64,000 bases of DNA, taken from positions 19,168,285 to 19,232,284 of the forward strand of contig NC_081413.1 of the NCBI RefSeq assembly GCF_030272615.1, in the 5' to 3' direction. This document shows, piece by piece, positions 22,360 to 33,273 of the stretch. The stretch is from Cryptomeria japonica (Eukaryota > Streptophyta > Pinopsida > Cupressales > Cupressaceae). The notes below the pieces were generated by a model, which saw nothing but the letters and a program-made list of their open reading frames with translations, was not told the origin of the DNA and did no database searches. A program made the position numbers and the translations under genes. Positions within the stretch are counted from its first letter, which is position 1, and each line of letters starts with the position of its first letter.

Positions 22360-23840
22360 CTAGTGAAATAACTAGTATAGGTTATGAATGATGAGATGAA
22401 TTCCATTCATAAAAATAATAATTGAGAATTCGAGTAGCTTCCCAAAGATTTAAGAAAGTGATTCGTATGAAATGGATATATAAAATCAAATATCATGAAA
22501 ATGGCTGAGTGGAATGACATAAGGCAAAATGGATTTGCACAAACACTTAGAGTAAATTATTCAAAAACATTTTTCTTCTATTGTTTGACTTGATACAACC
22601 AAAATTATATTGGCTATTGTTGAATACAAGTGGCCAACATATCAAATGAATGTGAAATCAACATTCCTTAAGGTTATATAGTTGAGGAAGTTTATCTATA
22701 ATAGCTTATGGGTTATGAAGTTTTAGGAAATGAACACTTAATTTACAAGTTGAAGAAAGATCTTATGGATTGAAGTAAGCTCCTTGTTCCTAGCATGCTA
22801 GGATGGACAACTATTTCATGAAGATGAGATTCAACAGAAGCCACTCAGAGCCAATCTTATATGTCCAATGTATTAGTAATAATATTCCCAGTGTTTTCAT
22901 TTATGTTGATGATTTTATTTATATAGGTAACAACAAAGCTCTTATGAAGAAATTTTTTGCAAAAAATGAAAGATAAATTTAAAATGTCAAATCTAGAACT
23001 CATGCACTACTTTCTTGGTGTTGAGGTACAACAAACATTAGAAGGTATATTTATTTCTCAAACTAATTATGTATTTTACTTATTGAATTTTTTCATAATT
23101 ATGGCATGTAAAGCACTTGCAACCACCATAACACTTGGTGAGAAATCAACCAAGGAAGATGTAAGTCCTAAGGTTGATGCTACTTTGTATAGAAGTTTGG
23201 TTGGGAGCCTAATGTACCTCACAACTAGTAGACCTAATATTATGTATTCTATGAGCCTCATCTCCTAGTTCATGCAAGAACCAAATAAATCTTATTGGCG
23301 TGATGGTAAAAGCATCTTGAGGTATGTGAGTGGTACATAAAATTTTGGCATTCATTATTAGATACCGTTGAAAATTTTAAGCTATTTGGTTACATCATAG
23401 ATTCTCATTGGTCCGATTTAGTGCAAGTTAAACAATCTACACCAAGTTATGTTTTTTCACTTGATTATGGAGTTTTCTCTTGGAGTAGTGAAAAATAGGC
23501 AACATTGACTGTTTCATTAGCATAAGAATAATACATTGCAACTACCTCAATAATTTCTCAAGAAAAATTGATTAGATAAATATTGGTAGATATACATTTG
23601 GTTTAGCAACATCCAACCACTATTTATTGTGATTACAATAGCACTATTTCTATTACAAAGAATCCCATGTTTTATGGTATAACAAAATATAATGAAATTT
23701 GACATCATTACATTTGTGACTTCATTCAAGATGGGCAAGTGGAGTTACAATTCCATCCTTTATCTAAACAAGTTGTTGATATTTTTACCAAATCTCTTCC
23801 GGAAAAGAATTTTATTACCTTCAGAAATTAGTTGGTACTC
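22360..23840 (+). pseudogene. Relic E: reverse transcriptase and RNase H
   Basis: RT traces include WIYKIKYHENG-like and LRVNYSKTF segments, then a degraded FMLMILFI where the YVDDIIF box should be, followed by KFKMSNLELMHYFLGVEV and the LYRSLVGSLMYLTTSRP block. RNase H traces are DSHWSDL, CDYNSTISITKNP and VVDIFTKSLPE. Numerous stops and shifts make it non-functional. Confidence 0.85.
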
Positions 23841-23880
23841 ACCTGCATTGATCTTTCAAGAGGAGATTGAATATAGGAAT

Positions 23881-25052
23881 GATGAGCTAAAGATTGGGTA
23901 TTTTTGTTTTTTGTTTTTTGTTATTATTTTTCAACTTTAATAAAATAAAATTTTGTAAACTACTATGTTAGACTTTGTTTTTAGTTTTTAGTTTTAATAT
24001 ATTTTTTCAATTCTTAGGAAAGTATTAGTCTACAAACAAATTTATTGTTATTGTAATAATCATTCAAGTTTTTCATATGAAAAGATAATATATGTCATCT
24101 TTCTTATCAGCTCAATGTTATTTTTTCTCTTGATAAGATGTTAGTAATTTTAAATTTAAAATCTTTTAGAATTGAGCACACATCACATATATACAAGATG
24201 AATAGAAAAACAAAATATAGGACAATACAAACAAAAGACAAACCACAAATAGAGTTGGAAACAAATTATCAGTTTTTATTAATCATAAATTGATACTTAC
24301 ACAATATTTTAAACCTAGACTATAAAAATTATTAGAAATACATATTCTACAACAACTTGGACCTACAACTGTAACTGACTTTTGAAACTCTTTGGAGTTG
24401 CACTGAACTCCCTGTTTTTCTATTTGTCTAGAGCTACCAATTGTCTACTTCCCTCTGCAACTACTTGCCGCTACACTGCACTATTTATTTTTTCTCATTC
24501 ACAAGCTTTGTTATTGCTGTAACATTCCCTCTCTTCTCCTCAATGAACTTTGGTTCTTCTTAGACAATTAAAAAATATTCTTAAAAAAATTGTTATTCAC
24601 CTTATTAGATTCCTTTTGTCTATTGTTGTTCTTGCTAAAAATTTCCTAACATTTTCAAAAATGAAACTTACCTACCAAAATAAATTTCTCATAATTTGCA
24701 TTAGGAGAAAGAGGGATAAAGATGCTCATGGTGGCTATTTTAAAAATCCCAAGAAAAAAATATTATTACTGAAAGATGCTAGTTGAAACAGGTGTGATGC
24801 TTGTGTGAAAGTTTTTTGGGTGGTTGTAGATCATATATAAATATAGACTGAGTATTTCTAACTTTTTTTTTCCTTTGGTCATAAAAATGTTTATATTCTT
24901 CTCATAAATATCTATGCTAAAGTGGGCTCATGTGGTGAGGTTACAAGCACTAAGGAGACTGATAAAGGATTGATAAAAGAAGATTTATTTCATGGAGCAC
25001 AATGAGTAGTAGTATGGATTTTGGAAGTGTGGTTGGAATAGTAAGAAACATT
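23881..25052. other. Unassigned stretch
   Basis: AT-rich with poly-T tracts. A 78-codon plus-strand frame at 24550-24786 has no recognised domain and low-complexity Lys/Phe content. The first few hundred bases could be the 3' LTR of relic E, but no second copy is present to confirm it. Confidence 0.4.
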
Positions 25053-25250
25053 GATAGAAGAATTTGAATTGTTTAACATAATGCCTCAATGTGACATCAT
25101 CTCAAGGAATAAAATGATAGAAGAATCTGAATTGTTTAACATAACGCCTCAATGAGATACCATCTTGAGGAATAAAATGATCGCAACTGCACTAAGTAGA
25201 TTTTTTGAGAAGGTGATACAAACTTCCAAGCATATGCATTCGGTAGACCT
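25053..25250 (+). pseudogene. Possible PPR-protein gene fragment with an in-frame 63-bp duplication
   Basis: Read in one frame, ELFNIMPQCDIISRNKMI resembles the LFDEMP-RDVVSWN-MI signature of plant pentatricopeptide repeat (PPR) proteins, which bind organellar RNA. The 63-bp (21-codon) segment 25053-25115 is repeated at 25116-25178 as ELFNITPQ, stop, DTILRNKMI. It has no start and contains a TGA. The match is short, so the call is tentative. If correct it is the only host-gene remnant in the window. Confidence 0.4.
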
Positions 25251-25330
25251 ATGCTAATAATAGAAGCTTTGGAACAAGATATTAAGAACCATCAAGGTAT
25301 TGATATTTCTATTAAAAATTGTTGTTTTAA

Positions 25331-25402
25331 TGGTTGGATAATGACAACAATTAGGAAACTATAGAAATTAAAAATTTATAATCTTCTCCCCTTCAGAATA
25401 GT
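25331..25402 (+). repeat. 5' LTR of element G, first part
   Basis: TTGGATAATGACAAC and following bases match the start of the 3' LTR at 30054. It is interrupted by the array after the ATAGT target duplication (25398-25402). Confidence 0.8.
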
Positions 25403-25752
25403 TGAAGAAGTTGAAAAATACAACTTCAGGGATCCCAAGAACACCTGCAAGCAAAATACCTGTCACAAGAGAAGAATGGAGGTAAAAATGCAATAATGGC
25501 TTTGAAGAAAAAGATTATCATTTAGAAAGGGAATTAATAATAAATTACAATACAATCCTTATAAAAGGATATTAGCAACCCTAAAGGTGTGCAACCCTAA
25601 AGAAACCCTAAAGAGATAAAGTGTATTTAATAATTAAAATAATTATTAAATACCTACCATATTATTAAATTCCTAAGTTTAGCTTAAGTGTAGAGGATAA
25701 TAGACTAATGATTAAATAAATAATTATTAGCTAATACATGATAACTCTAACA
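25403..25752 (-). repeat. Array LTR 1 (350 bp)
   Basis: TGAAGAAGTTG to CTCTAACA on the plus strand, followed by the CCCCCCTTAAG polypurine complement. In the element sense this is the 3'-most LTR. Confidence 0.88.
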
Positions 25753-26419
25753 CCCCCCTTAAGATGAACTTAGGGAGTAGCTAAAAATAACTAAGGACTA
25801 AAAATGCATGAAAGTAACAATGGGTCTCGACAACTAGGCCTGATGAGGTACCCAAGTATAAAAGATCTTTGTAAAGTGGAGAAATAGAGAAAACCTCATG
25901 GGAAAAAACTCTACTCTGAAAAGAGATGAAGGCTAGTGAAGGACTGAATAAGCCTCTAAACTAGGAAATGTCCTAGAAAAAGGAACAAAGGATGAACATG
26001 ATGGACACCACTGAAGCATGAAGCTACAAACACTGTTGAAGAATAACTGTTGATCATGATGTGTGTCAAGTGAGTGTTCCTTGAGAAACTAGCCTTTATA
26101 TGTGTTTGTACTTTTTGTTGCAGTCTCGATGTTCCTAGTTCTTCGTCATGCATTTTTTTTTGGCATTTAGTTTCAGTGTACTTGTCACCTCTCCCTTGTT
26201 AGTATTATGGGGGTGTTTTATCTATTGGTTGTTTGTTCTAATGCTTCATTTGTTCATTGGAGTGAGCTATTTATTCAGTATTTGTTCCTATGTACTAGGT
26301 GGATGCAATGGCTGGTTACCTATGCATTCCAATGAGATGGATCATTTACCATATGGACACTCCTTCATTTCTATTTTTGGAGGCAACCTTCCATCTTCGA
26401 TTGATCATCTTTAATACCA
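25753..26419 (-). other. Array internal segment 1
   Basis: Begins with the polypurine complement CCCCCCTTAAG and ends with a degraded primer-site complement (CTTTAATACCA). No recognisable coding content, and the open frames are low-complexity Phe/Leu-rich shadows. Confidence 0.8.
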
Positions 26420-26769
26420 CGAAGAAGTTGAGAAATACAACTTTAGAGATCCCAAGAACACCTACAAGCAAAATACCTGTCACAAGAGAAGAATGGAGGA
26501 AAAAAAACAATAATGGCTCTGAAGAATAATATTATCATTCAAAGAGGGAATTAATAAAAAACTACAATGCAATCCTTATAAAAGGAGATTAGCAACCATA
26601 AAGGTGTGCAACCCTAAAGAAACCCTAAAGTGATAAAGTGTATTTAATAATTAGAATAATTATTAAATGCCTACCATATTATTAAATGCCTAAGTTTAGC
26701 TTAAGTGTAGAGGATAGTAGACTAATAATTAAATAAATAATTATTAGCTAATACATGATAACTCTAACA
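26420..26769 (-). repeat. Array LTR 2 (350 bp)
   Basis: Starts CGAAGAAG (TG changed to CG) and ends CTCTAACA. Near-identical to LTR 1. Confidence 0.88.
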
Positions 26770-27452
26770 CCCCCCCTTAAGATGAAATTAGGGAGTAGCT
26801 AAAAACAACTAAGGACTAAAAATGCATGTAAACAAAATTTATGAAAGTAACAATGGGTCCCGACAACTAGGCCTGATGAGGTAGCCAAGTACAAAAGATC
26901 TCTGTAAAGTGGAGAAATAGAGAAAATCTCATGGGAAAAAACTCTACTCCAAAAAGAGATGAAGGCTAGTGAAGGATTGAAGAAGCCACTAAACCAGGAA
27001 ATGTCCCAGAAAAGGAACAACAGATGAATATGAAGAACACCACTGAAGCATGAAGCTGCAAACATTGTCGAAGAATAACTGTTGATCATGATGTGTGTCA
27101 AGTGAGTGTTCCTTCCATGACACTAGCCTTTATATGTGTTTGTAATTTTTGTTGCACTCTCGATGTTCCTAGTTCTTTGTCATGCATATTTTTTGCCATT
27201 TAGTTTTAGTGTACCTATCACCTCTCCCTTTTCAGCATTATGGGGTGGTTTCACATGTTGGTTATTTTTTCTAATGCTTCCTTGGTTCATTGGAGTGAGC
27301 TATGTATTCAACATTTGTTAATATGTACTAGGCAGATGTAGTGATTGGTTACCTATGCATTTTGGTGAGATAGATCATTTACCAAATGGACACTCTTTCA
27401 TTCCTATTTTTGGAGGCAACCTTCCATCTTAGATTGATCGGCTCTGATACCA
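26770..27452 (-). other. Array internal segment 2
   Basis: Same layout as segment 1. The primer-site complement GCTCTGATACCA is perfectly kept at 27441-27452. Confidence 0.8.
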
Positions 27453-27779
27453 TGAAGAAGTTGAAAAATACAACTTCAAAGATCCCAAGAACACCTGCAA
27501 GCAAAATACCCATCACAAGAGAATAATGGAGGAAAAATAACAATAATGGATCTGAAGAAAAAGATTATCATTTAGAGAGGGAATTAATAAAAAATTACAA
27601 TACAGTCCTTATAAAAGGAGATTATAAACGATAAAGGTGTGAAACCCTACAGAAACCCTAAAGGGATAAAGTGTATTTACCTTCCATATTATTAAATGCC
27701 TAAGTTTAACTTAAGTGTAGAGGATAATAGAATAATAATTAAATAAATAATTATTAACTAATAAATGATAACTCTAACA
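27453..27779 (-). repeat. Array LTR 3 (327 bp)
   Basis: Starts TGAAGAAG, ends CTCTAACA. It lacks a short segment present in LTRs 1 and 2. Confidence 0.88.
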
Positions 27780-28451
27780 CCCCCCCTTAAGATGAACTTA
27801 GGGAGTAGCTAAAAACAACTAAGGACTAAAAATGTATGTAAACTAAATGCATGAAAGTAACAATGGGTCCGAACAACTAGGCCTGATGAGGTGCCCAATT
27901 ACAAAAGATCTCTATAAAGTGGAGAAATAGAGAAAACCTTATGGGAAAAAACTCTACTCTAAAAATAGATGAAGGCTAATGAAGGACTGAGAAGCCTCTA
28001 AAATAGGGAATGTGCCAAAAAAAAGGAACAAAGCATGAACATGAAGAAAACCACTAAATCACAAAGCTACAAACACTATTGAAGAATAATTGTTGATCAT
28101 GATGTGTGTCAAGTGAGTGTTCCTTCCATGACACTAGCATTTATATGTGTTTGTACTTTTTGTTGCACTCTCGATTTTCCTGGTTCTTCGTCATACAATT
28201 GTTTTTGGCATTCAGTTTCAGTGTACCTATCACCTCTCCCTTGTCAGTATTATGGGGGGTTTCACCTATTGGTTGTTGGTTTTAATGCTACCTTGGTTCA
28301 TTGGAGTCATCTATGTATTCAATATTTGTTCCTATGTACTAAACAGATGCAGTGGCTAGTTACCTATGCATTTTCATTTACCATATGGACACTCTTTCAT
28401 TCCTATTTTTGGAGGCAACCTTCCATCTTCAAATGATCAGCACTGATACCA
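27780..28451 (-). other. Array internal segment 3
   Basis: Same layout. The primer-site complement reads GCACTGATACCA. Confidence 0.8.
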
Positions 28452-28774
28452 TGATGAAGTTGAGAAATACAAATTCAGAGATCCCAAGAACACCTGCAAG
28501 AAAAATACATGTCACAAGAGAAGAATGGAGGCAAAAAAGCAATAATGGCTCTGAAGAAAAAGATTATCATTTAGAAAGGGAATTAATAAAAAAGTACAAT
28601 AAAATCCTTATAAAATGAGATTAGAAACCATAAAGGGATAAAGTGTATTTAATAAGTAGAATAATTATTAAATACCTACCATATTATTAAATGCCTAAGT
28701 TTAGCTTAAGTGTAGTGGATAATAGACTAATAATTAAATAAATAACTATTAGCTAATACATGATATCTCTAACA
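28452..28774 (-). repeat. Array LTR 4 (323 bp)
   Basis: Starts TGATGAAG, ends CTCTAACA and is followed directly by the ATAGT target duplication. In the element sense this is the 5'-most LTR. Confidence 0.88.
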
Positions 28775-28779
28775 ATAGT

Positions 28780-29160
28780 ACTTCTTCTTTGTGAGAAAGT
28801 TCCTACTTTCTTTTAAGGAGTTGAACAGGTTATTTCTATGATTGGTGGTGATTAAATTTAGAAGATTTTCTATATATATTCATGTTGCCTGTGAAGGCAA
28901 AATTGTAATTGTTGTTGTTGTATTTGCAAATTCATATTGTAAGAGAGAAGCAGTTGTGAAGTTTGTAAATGTTTTCTCTTGAGCAATAAGAATACCAATA
29001 CCTTGCCTAGTGGATATTTCTTTGACATTTTATTAGGGTTTTTCCACATTAATTTGTGTCTTATGTGTTGTTTTTTTTTAATTTATTTTCTTCATTATTT
29101 CTTTGCATCTAACTTGTGTTGCAATATTTAATTATCTGGGTTTTCGCTTCTACTTACACA
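28780..29160 (+). repeat. 5' LTR of element G, second part
   Basis: Resumes the LTR after the array and ends CTTACACA. It matches 30125-30506. A tRNA-Met-like primer site TGGTATCAAAG follows at 29166. Confidence 0.85.
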
Positions 29161-29232
29161 ACAAGTGGTATCAAAGAAATTAATTTTGCAATGATTGTGT
29201 TAGAATTTGGTGTTATTTTTTCCTAGCATCAA

Positions 29233-30000
29233 ATGGCAAAGGTTTTAAACGCTAGGTTTGAGGTGGAGAAATTTAATACAAAAATAACTTTGAGATATGG
29301 AAACTCAAGACACTTGATTTGTTAGTGCAACAAGGTTTGCACAAGGCATTGGTAGGAAAATCAAAGAAACTTACTGATATGTCCAATGAGGACTAGGAAG
29401 ATCTAGATATGAGATCTCTAAGAATAATTTAGTTGTGTTTGGCTAATGAGGTTGTTTTTAATATTGTTGGAGAGGAAACAACGATAGGTTTATGGAGAAA
29501 AATGGATAATCTTTACATGATAAAATCCTTGACAAACCGGATCTACTTGAAGAGGCAACTATATAGTCTATGAATGAAGGTATAAAAATTGTTGATCATT
29601 TAAATATTTTTAATACTCTAATTTGTCAATTGGGTTGTATGGATGTAAAAATAAAAGATGAAGACAAGGCAGTTACACTGTTATGTTCTTTTCCCATATC
29701 TTGGAATCACTTAGTCACTTCTTTTAGCTTTAGCACATTTGACAACCTTGAATTTGATTCTATTGTGGGAGTTTTGTTGTTTGAAGAGGCATGAGGGAAG
29801 TCTAATGCAGAAACCTCCACACTACAAACAATGGTGGCTTGAGGTGGATCCATAGAAAAAGGGAAGAGTTAAAGAGGCACATCCAAATCCAAGTCAGGAG
29901 GTAAAAAGTGTAACGGAAAATGTTGGCATTGCAAAAAATTAGGGAATTTCAAGAAAGATTGTTGGAAAAGGAAAGAGGAGAATGATGGATCCAAAAATTA
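29233..30000 (+). pseudogene. Element G: gag with a defective zinc knuckle
   Basis: The ATG opens MAKVLNARFEVEKFN. The copia gag blocks (IVDHLNIFNTLICQL, EDKAVTLLCSFPISW) are readable in shifting frames. At 29921-29965 the knuckle reads CWHCKKLGNFKKDC, with Asn where His coordinates zinc. Several stops and shifts are present, so no protein is expected. This is the only gene of the element. Confidence 0.8.
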
Positions 30001-30039
30001 AAAAAAATATGTTTAGGCAGGTATCAGGTAAATTATTTT

Positions 30040-30051
30040 CAAGGGGGAGAT
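30040..30051 (+). other. Polypurine tract of element G
   Basis: CAAGGGGGAGAT immediately before the 3' LTR. It would prime plus-strand DNA synthesis. Confidence 0.8.
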
Positions 30052-30506
30052 TATTGGATAATGGCAACAATTATAAAATGGAAACAATATAAATTAGCAA
30101 CTTCTAATTTCTTCTCACCTTCAAAACAATACTTCTTTGTGAGAAAGTTCCTACTTTCTTTTAAGGAGTTGAGTGGGTTATTTCTATGATTGGTGATGGT
30201 TATGTTTAGAAGATTTTTTGCATATATCTATATTTCCTATGAAGGAAAAATTGTAATTGTTGTTGTATTTACAAATTCAAACTATAAGAGAGCATAAACT
30301 ATGAAGTTCATAAATGTTTTCTCCTAAGAAATAAGAATATCAATACCTTGCCCCATGGATGTTTCCTTGACATTTTGTCAAGGTTTTACCATGTAAATTT
30401 GTGTCTTGTGTGTTTTATTGTTTTTCATTCTTTTTCTTCATTATTTCTTTTCATCTAACTTATGTTGCAATATTTAACTATCCAAATTTTTGCTTTTTCT
30501 TACACA
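30052..30506 (+). repeat. 3' LTR of element G
   Basis: Begins TATTGGATAATGG (the usual TGTTGG changed) and ends CTTACACA. Matches the 5' LTR pieces and an inverted fragment at 32978-33143. Confidence 0.87.
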
Positions 30507-31149
30507 AAAAGAAGGTCAAGTAATGCAACTAATGCTAACACAACCCAAATAGAAACAAGCTTAACAACCGGTGAATAAACCTCATGAAATCAATACCTTC
30601 TTTTTGAGAATATACTTTTTCTACCAACCTTGCCTTGTACCTTACAATTTTATCATCAACACACTTCTTCAGTTTGTAGACCCACTTGCAACCAACAAAT
30701 TTCCTACCCTTTGGAAGTTCCACCATGTCCCATGTTTTATTCTTCTCTAAGGCATCTATTTCTTCTTTCATAGCTATTTTTCATTCAGCATTTTCAGTGC
30801 CATTCACTACTTCCTAATAACAACTTGGTTCCCCAATGTTAGAAATTAAAGCAGCTAATGGAACAAAATAAGCATACCTCTCGATAGGATTTATGACTTG
30901 TGTAGATCCCTTTAGAGATGGTTGTAGTGTTTCACACTTTCTTGTATGTTTTGTAAATCAATACCTTCATCTTTAGAAGATTTATCGTACTCCATCTCTT
31001 TTATAGATGGATGATTCTCAAAGTGAACTTGTTGATATTGTAGTACTTATTCCTATTCTAAAATATTCTCTACAATGCTTGATTTTTCTAGAGAAGATTC
31101 ATCAAATACTACATCTCTGCTAATGATGATTTTATGGGTAGTAACATCC
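30507..31149 (-). pseudogene. Copia fragment M: end of integrase and start of RT
   Basis: In the minus sense THKIIISRDVVFDE closes integrase. It is followed by KNKTWDMVELPKG, GCKWVYKLK, VRYKARLVEK and SQKEGID, the opening blocks of copia RT, then a frame shift and VYSPVVKLVS. It stops at the 3' LTR of G. In-frame stops are present. Integrase continues at 32700 beyond a solo LTR. Confidence 0.88.
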
Positions 31150-32699
31150 TGATGTAGAGCCTTGTGGAGGTTTGAGTTGACAAGACCAACTTTTGGGACA
31201 CAACTCCAAAACTGATAGGTCCAACTTGGGAATAGACTCACAATAGTCTCTAACCCTACACAAGACCCTAAGAATCTGTGAAAGCATTCTAGGTATGATG
31301 GGTGCCTCACCATACAATACCAAGCCTTAACCCTTCAAGGCTTCAACACATACTCACAAGAAAAACTTGCACATTACATGATGGACATCAGGTAGTGATC
31401 AAGAAACCTTTGAAAATGTTTATGACAATATTTGTAGACCCCAAAAGAGACTAGATTGATCACAACCTTCAATCTAGAGTTTGACACAATGAAGACCACA
31501 CTTTGGCCTAGTAGCCCTTCAACGTTGGATAGCCCCAATATACACAACCACAAGGAGTATAGACAATACTTGCATACATGAAATTAAATTATTCAAAAAC
31601 GTCTAAAACATGTCACAAATTCAAACTTTGATGCTTTAGATTGTCTTTGAAAACCAATGTTGTCCTACTAGCTCTAGAGCCCCAATTAGGTCTCTTTTAC
31701 AAAGCAACTACCCTTTAGATTGTCCAAACAATCACTCTGTCACTTGCAACACCTTCTAACAACCTTTGAACCACCAGATCCACCAACATTTGGGGTCCAA
31801 ATACTTTTAATTCTACCCAGTTCACAAAACTCAGTCAATTTCATAACCTGTTACATGAGGATGCCAGGTTAAACTTGCTTAGATCTCTCTCCACCCTTCA
31901 TGACCATCTTTGCAACCTTCAAAATGTTATAGTACAATGTTAAAATTGACATTCCCCCAAATTGTGTGACTTTTGGGTCAGGGAATGTCAATTTATTGCA
32001 ACATTTGTCCAAAACCCTAGGTTAAGAGGGTTTGCAAACCCAATATGAAAGAAAAGATTGCTTCTCGCTCCAAAATGCACCAAAAAACTCCAAACCACTT
32101 TGAGAGGGAATTTAATTCATTGTTATAACATGCCAAGTACATTTCTTATCTGCACCAATCTAAACAAGTGAATTCCAACTGACTGTTACACGTTTTGTAG
32201 GAAAAATCATAGAGAATGCAGTGATGATTTTATATTTCTTTAACAACCAACATTACAATCTTGACCCCAATTATAGACATTTGACACCACCGTCCAACTG
32301 GACCAACTGATTTTTGAATTATTTGGCCATTGGAAACCACTTTGGTAAATATTGTCAACTTTGACAACAAAAGTTGCTCATGCAACTTTGGCAACATTTT
32401 CCAACTTTGACATACATAATCAAAAACCCTCAAAACACCCTACAACCATTACATAGAGGCCACATATTCCTCAAAAAACTGATTTCTAATGATGTCTCTC
32501 ATTCTCCACTTTTGGATGATCATTGACCATAGTTGATAGGTCCTAATAGGGTACAATGAACAAAAGTGGCATCAAGGCCTTACATTATGATCAAACCTTA
32601 TGAAATGGTCCACATGACCTTATTACATCATAGAGACATAAAAAACATAGAATAAAAAGATAGTGGGTCTTCATGAGCCTCCTAGGTGCCCTTGCACCA
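31150..32699 (-). repeat. Solo LTR inserted in copia fragment M
   Basis: A 1,550-bp block begins TG, ends CA and is flanked on both sides by CATCC. Removing it and one CATCC joins GYGLWD (right side) to VTTHKIIISRDV (left side) in a single integrase frame. It has no coding content. Length and the CACCTAGGAGG-like start on the minus strand suggest a relative of the chromovirus LTRs, but the family is not certain. Confidence 0.78.
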
Positions 32700-32920
32700 C
32701 ATCCCACAATCCATATCCCTTAATTCCATCACCATAACCAACATTGGAGTATTTATTGGATTTGGAGTCTAATTTAGAGAGATAATCCTTAGAAACAAAG
32801 CCATAAGCATCACAACGAGAAAAATTCAGATTTGAATAATCACATGAATGACCTATTCATACCTCTTCAAGAACCTTACGATCTATTGCAATTTATGGTG
32901 ATTGATTCACCAAATAGTAT
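32700..32920 (-). pseudogene. Copia fragment M: integrase C-terminal part
   Basis: Minus-strand text reads YLVNQSP, stop, IAIDRK, GHSCDYSNLNF, CDAYGFVSKDYL and GYGDGIKGYGLWD, the copia integrase region just before the RT linker. It ends at an inversion junction: the residues expected next upstream are found at 32921-32977 on the plus strand. Confidence 0.82.
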
Positions 32921-33225
32921 GCTCAGTAATGCCAAATTGTAGCAAGAGTTGTGGGCAGAAGTAGTCAATACAACAAAAACAATTACAATATTTCCTTCAT
33001 AGGCAACATAGATATATAAAAAAAATCTTCCAAATAAAACTGCCACCAATTATAGAAATAACCCACTCAATTGGACTTAAAATAAAGTAGGAACTTTCTC
33101 ACAAAGAAGAAGTACTATTTTGAAGGTGAGAAGAAATTATAAATTTTTTATTTCTATTCTTTGTTATTTCTTTGCATCTAACTTGTGCTGCAATATTTAA
33201 TTATCTAGGTTTTTGTTTATGCTTA
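32921..33225. other. Rearranged junction: integrase and LTR pieces in both orientations
   Basis: 32921-32977 reads on the plus strand as MLSNAKL, stop, QELWAEVVNTT, the integrase segment that should precede YLVNQSP of the minus-strand fragment. 32978-33143 is an inverted piece of the G-type LTR, and 33143-33222 is the end of the same LTR in plus orientation. The inverted LTR piece carries the uninterrupted site AAAATAGTACTTC that corresponds to the array target. Confidence 0.75.
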
Positions 33226-33273
33226 CACGACATTAATTGCCATGTATATCTATGTGTAGAGCTTGTAGAACCG

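Larger units (their letters stand above)
20839..23880 (+). mobile_element. Old Ty1/copia relic E
   Basis: In plus-strand order this shows gag, protease, GAG-pre-integrase, the start of integrase, then RT and RNase H. The second half of integrase is deleted near 22110. The reading frame is broken every few tens of codons, making it one of the oldest copies in the window. It ends in a purine-rich CAAGAGGAGATTG segment near 23860 that may be the polypurine tract. No LTR pair could be matched. Confidence 0.82.
25403..28774 (-). mobile_element. Tandem array of small LTR elements: four LTRs, three internal segments
   Basis: Four copies of a 323-350 bp LTR alternate with three 667-683 bp internal segments, giving a period of about 1.03 kb. 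The minus-strand reading of each unit is LTR (TGTTAGAG...TTCTTCA), tRNA-Met primer site, short internal part, CTTAAGGGGGG polypurine tract, LTR. The whole array is flanked by ATAGT at 25398-25402 and 28775-28779, so it occupies a single insertion site. Internal parts encode nothing recognisable, so the units are TRIM-like. Unequal recombination between the LTRs, or insertion of an already tandem form, would explain it. Confidence 0.88.
25331..30506 (+). mobile_element. Gag-only (TR-GAG-like) copia element G with an array nested in its 5' LTR
   Basis: Two direct LTRs (453 bp once the nested array is removed, and 455 bp) enclose a primer site, a decayed copia gag and a polypurine tract. The internal part is only about 890 bp and lacks all pol domains. 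Its gag resembles that of Tnt1-type copia elements. Flanking bases do not form an evident target duplication. The left flank is not the continuation of copia fragment M found on the right, so a rearrangement has occurred. Confidence 0.82.

Noticed and set aside
26148-26529. Hydrophobic Phe/Leu-rich frames in the array interiors (also 27136-27321 and 28104-28436) that look like membrane proteins
   Set aside because: They are T-rich non-coding sequence, not conserved in frame between the three interiors.
25403-28774. Regular direct repeats that might suggest a CRISPR array or satellite DNA
   Set aside because: The unit is about 1 kb, with primer sites, polypurine tracts and a 5-bp target duplication, so it is a retrotransposon array.
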